The notes beneath the pieces were generated by a model. The model was given only the letters and a program-made list of their open reading frames with translations. It did no database searches and was not told the origin of the DNA. The translations under genes were made by a program, and so were the position numbers. A DNA stretch of 64,000 bases from Ramlibacter ginsenosidimutans (GTDB lineage Bacteria > Pseudomonadota > Gammaproteobacteria > Burkholderiales > Burkholderiaceae_C): the NCBI RefSeq assembly GCF_042678185.1, contig NZ_JBHUDQ010000019.1; one strand, given 5' to 3'. Position 1 is the first letter of the stretch, and every line of letters starts with the position of its first letter. Below, one piece after another: positions 61,967 through 64,000 of the stretch.

Positions 61967-62440
<474 letters not shown>

Positions 62441-62531
62441 GGGATCTGTCTCCTTGGGGACGGACTGGCATTGTTGAATTGCGCCCCGCTCCCCTGCTCA
62501 GGCCAAACCCTAGGTGGGCCGGGCACTGGCG

Positions 62532-62552
62532 GGAAATTCTCAAAATGGAACA
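62532..62552. promoter_or_regulatory. Shared 21-bp element between coxS and the regulator gene
   Basis: GGAAATTCTCAAAATGGAAC plus A, one mismatch from the element at 50471-50491. It lies 54 bases before the regulator start and 92 bases before the coxS start, so it can control both divergent genes. Confidence 0.65.
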
Positions 62553-62605
62553 ATGGCCCCCGGGCAGTGCAGGACACTGTCGGGCAGGAGATCCAAGGAA
62601 CGTCC

Positions 62606-63724
62606 ATGAACCCAGCAGGCGCCAGTGCCGGCGCGGAACGGCTGCTGCAGATCGCGCGCGCGCGGCAGGCGGTGATGGAGGAAGGCCGGTCGATGACCGA
62701 TGTGCTCGTCCAGGGCTGGTACGACGCCGGCTGGATCGAGCGTTCGTGGCGGCGCTGCCTGGTCAATGGCCAGCGGCCGCACGACCACGTCACCTTCGCC
62801 GCGGTGCCCGACCAGCAGATGCGCCGCGCCGCCGAAGGGAGCCGCGCGCTCGTCACCGCCGCGCGCCCGGTCCTCGAGCAACTGGGCCGGGCCATTGCGA
62901 GCACGCGCTACTTCGCCATCCTCACCGACGAAGCAGGCGTCGTGGTCGACGCGCACGGGCCGATCGACCGCGCCGACCCGAGGGCCGCCCTGATCACGCG
63001 CGTAGGCGTGGACCTCTCCGAGCGCAGCGTGGGAACCACCGCGATCGGCGCCGCGCTCGCGGAGCTGCAACCGGTGTGGCTGCACCGGGGCGAGCACTTC
63101 TTCCAGGAGACCAGCTGCTACAGCTGCGCGGGCGCGCCGCTGTTCGGCCCGGACGGCCGCTGCGTGGGCATGCTGGACCTGACCGGGATCGACGCGGCCG
63201 AGCGGCCCGAACTCAAGCACCTGGTCGCGCAGTCCGCGCGCAGCATCGAGAACGCCCTGGCCGTCTCGCGCCCGCACCGGCTGGTCCTGCGCCTGAACTG
63301 GCCGGGTCGCCTGCTGGGCGACGACGACGACGGCCTGCTGTGCCTGGACGACGAGGGCTGGGTGACCGGCAGCAATGGCGCCGCGCGCCAGATGATTCCG
63401 GCGCTCGCTCCGTCGCGCGGGCCGGTGCATTGCAGCGAACTGTTCGCGCAACCGTGGGAGCCGCTCTTCGACGAGGCGCACCGCGCGGAGCAGGTCCCGC
63501 AGGACCTGGCGCTGTGGTCCGGCCTGCGCCTGTCCTGCCTGCCGCAGCCCGCCGGCGAAGCGCGCACCGGTGCCGGCATGCGCATGCCGCTGCGCGACGT
63601 GGAGATCGCGATGATCCGCAAGGCCGTGAGCGACGCCCGCGGCAACGTCATGGAAGCGGCCCGCTCGCTCGGCATCAGCCGCGCCACGGTGTATCGCAAG
63701 CTGGCGCAGAAGACGGGGAAGTAG
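62606..63724 (+). CDS. GAF-domain, Fis-type HTH regulator (AcoR-like without AAA+ domain)
   Basis: A 372-residue transcription regulator. It begins with a helical segment (MTDVLVQGWYDAGWIERSWRRC) and a GAF sensor at about 80-215 (TDEAGVVVDAHGPID, TSCYSCAGAPLFGPDG), as in AcoR-type activators. A remnant PAS-like region follows (about 225-300). It ends with a Fis-type helix-turn-helix (NVMEAARSLGISRATVYRKL). The sigma-54-interacting AAA+ domain is missing altogether, so it should act with sigma-70. AAGGAA precedes ATG 62606. It is divergent from coxSLM and probably controls both that operon and the PQQ dehydrogenase operon. Confidence 0.9.
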   Translation: MNPAGASAGAERLLQIARARQAVMEEGRSMTDVLVQGWYDAGWIERSWRRCLVNGQRPHDHVTFAAVPDQQMRRAAEGSRALVTAARPVLEQLGRAIASTRYFAILTDEAGVVVDAHGPIDRADPRAALITRVGVDLSERSVGTTAIGAALAELQPVWLHRGEHFFQETSCYSCAGAPLFGPDGRCVGMLDLTGIDAAERPELKHLVAQSARSIENALAVSRPHRLVLRLNWPGRLLGDDDDGLLCLDDEGWVTGSNGAARQMIPALAPSRGPVHCSELFAQPWEPLFDEAHRAEQVPQDLALWSGLRLSCLPQPAGEARTGAGMRMPLRDVEIAMIRKAVSDARGNVMEAARSLGISRATVYRKLAQKTGK

Positions 63725-63773
63725 CGGTTCGTTCACGACACTGGCCCCGTGTCACGGTGATTGAATCGGAAAC

Positions 63774-63861
63774 CGTAGGCTGGTGGTGAGCCGCAGGCGA
63801 ACCCCAGCTTGCTGCGCTACGCTGGATCGCTGGGGTTCGCGGTGCTCACCGCCAGCCTACG
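63774..63861. repeat. Dispersed inverted repeat, family A, full palindromic copy
   Basis: An 88-base palindrome. The left arm starts CGTAGGCTGGTGGTGAGCCG and the right arm is its imperfect complement ending CTCACCGCCAGCCTACG, around a ~20-base centre. Single arms occur at 23231-23265 and a pair at 7850-7967. The remaining DNA to the window end (63862-64000) shows no gene I can support. Confidence 0.8.
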
Positions 63862-64000
63862 AGTACGAGGGTCCGTGAGGCTTACGCGCAGGGGCCACAC
63901 TGTTCATCGTCGCGGCAGGCGGCGTGCGGTGCAGGCCCGCATGAAGGGCATCGCCTGGAAGCCGGTCCGGGCGGCGGAGCGCGGTTACGAGAGCGCAGCG

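Noticed and set aside
63862..64000. A partial gene at the right end, for example a minus-strand Cys-rich C-terminus
   Set aside because: Two minus-strand frames stay open to the edge, but none shows a motif or codon pattern strong enough to support a call.

Overview
The window is high-GC DNA that reads as a chromosome of a betaproteobacterium of the order Burkholderiales, most likely a Comamonadaceae member near Ramlibacter or Variovorax. This rests on three things: the gene block ompA - gyrA - pheA - tyrA - aroA/cmk fusion - rpsA - ihfB - lapA - lapB, a tmRNA tag of ANDERFALAA, and dispersed palindromic repeats of the kind common in that family. The genus is an inference from memory, not a database result.

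Layout. (1) 1-7.5 kb: a 5'-truncated OafA-type acyltransferase with an SGNH domain, then three predicted secreted glucanase lipoproteins (one GH5, two tandem GH12 paralogues) that share an upstream GTAGGAC-type element. (2) 7.5-16.3 kb: tmRNA, galE, a frameshifted DUF218/YdcF-like gene, a large AsmA-like DUF748 protein, gph, ubiG and an OmpA-family lipoprotein. (3) 16.5-29 kb: the housekeeping block gyrA, pheA, tyrA, aroA-cmk, rpsA, ihfB, lapAB, then heptose genes hldE (domain I) and hldD. (4) 29-36.2 kb: a surface-glycan cluster with a three-module fusion protein (glycosyltransferase, nucleotidyltransferase, methyltransferase), PIG-L deacetylase, GT4 glycosyltransferase, GNAT protein and a phosphomannomutase/phosphoglucomutase. 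(5) 36.3-45 kb: a secreted helix-hairpin-helix protein, a fused HyuA/HyuB hydantoinase/5-oxoprolinase-like protein, a TRAP transporter (Q, M, P) interrupted by an opposing alpha/beta hydrolase, and a tiny lipoprotein. (6) 45-63.7 kb: a large alcohol/aldehyde oxidation cluster. It holds XdhC, a TonB receptor, a c-type cytochrome, a PQQ alcohol dehydrogenase with a lanthanide-type Asp-Tyr-Asp signature, the PQQ-associated ABC system and beta-propeller, a Bug binding protein, CoxG, CoxE, MoxR, a form II (AYRGAGR) molybdenum hydroxylase trio and a GAF-Fis regulator.

How the parts may work together. In region 6 the PQQ enzyme would oxidise an alcohol in the periplasm and pass electrons to the small cytochrome. 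The molybdenum hydroxylase would take an aldehyde-type product in the cytoplasm, with XdhC, CoxG, CoxE and MoxR as maturation factors. A near-identical 21-bp sequence (one mismatch) lies upstream of the PQQ dehydrogenase and between coxS and the regulator gene, suggesting shared control. The TonB receptor beside the lanthanide-type enzyme could be a metallophore receptor, which is a hypothesis.

Another striking feature is a palindromic repeat inserted in frame inside two unrelated protein genes (aroA-cmk and the HyuA/HyuB fusion). Both copies encode nearly the same peptide in the same frame, recalling the protein-coding palindromic elements of Rickettsia. At least four further dispersed inverted-repeat families sit in the intergenic gaps. 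No tRNA, rRNA, CRISPR array, insertion sequence or prophage was seen.
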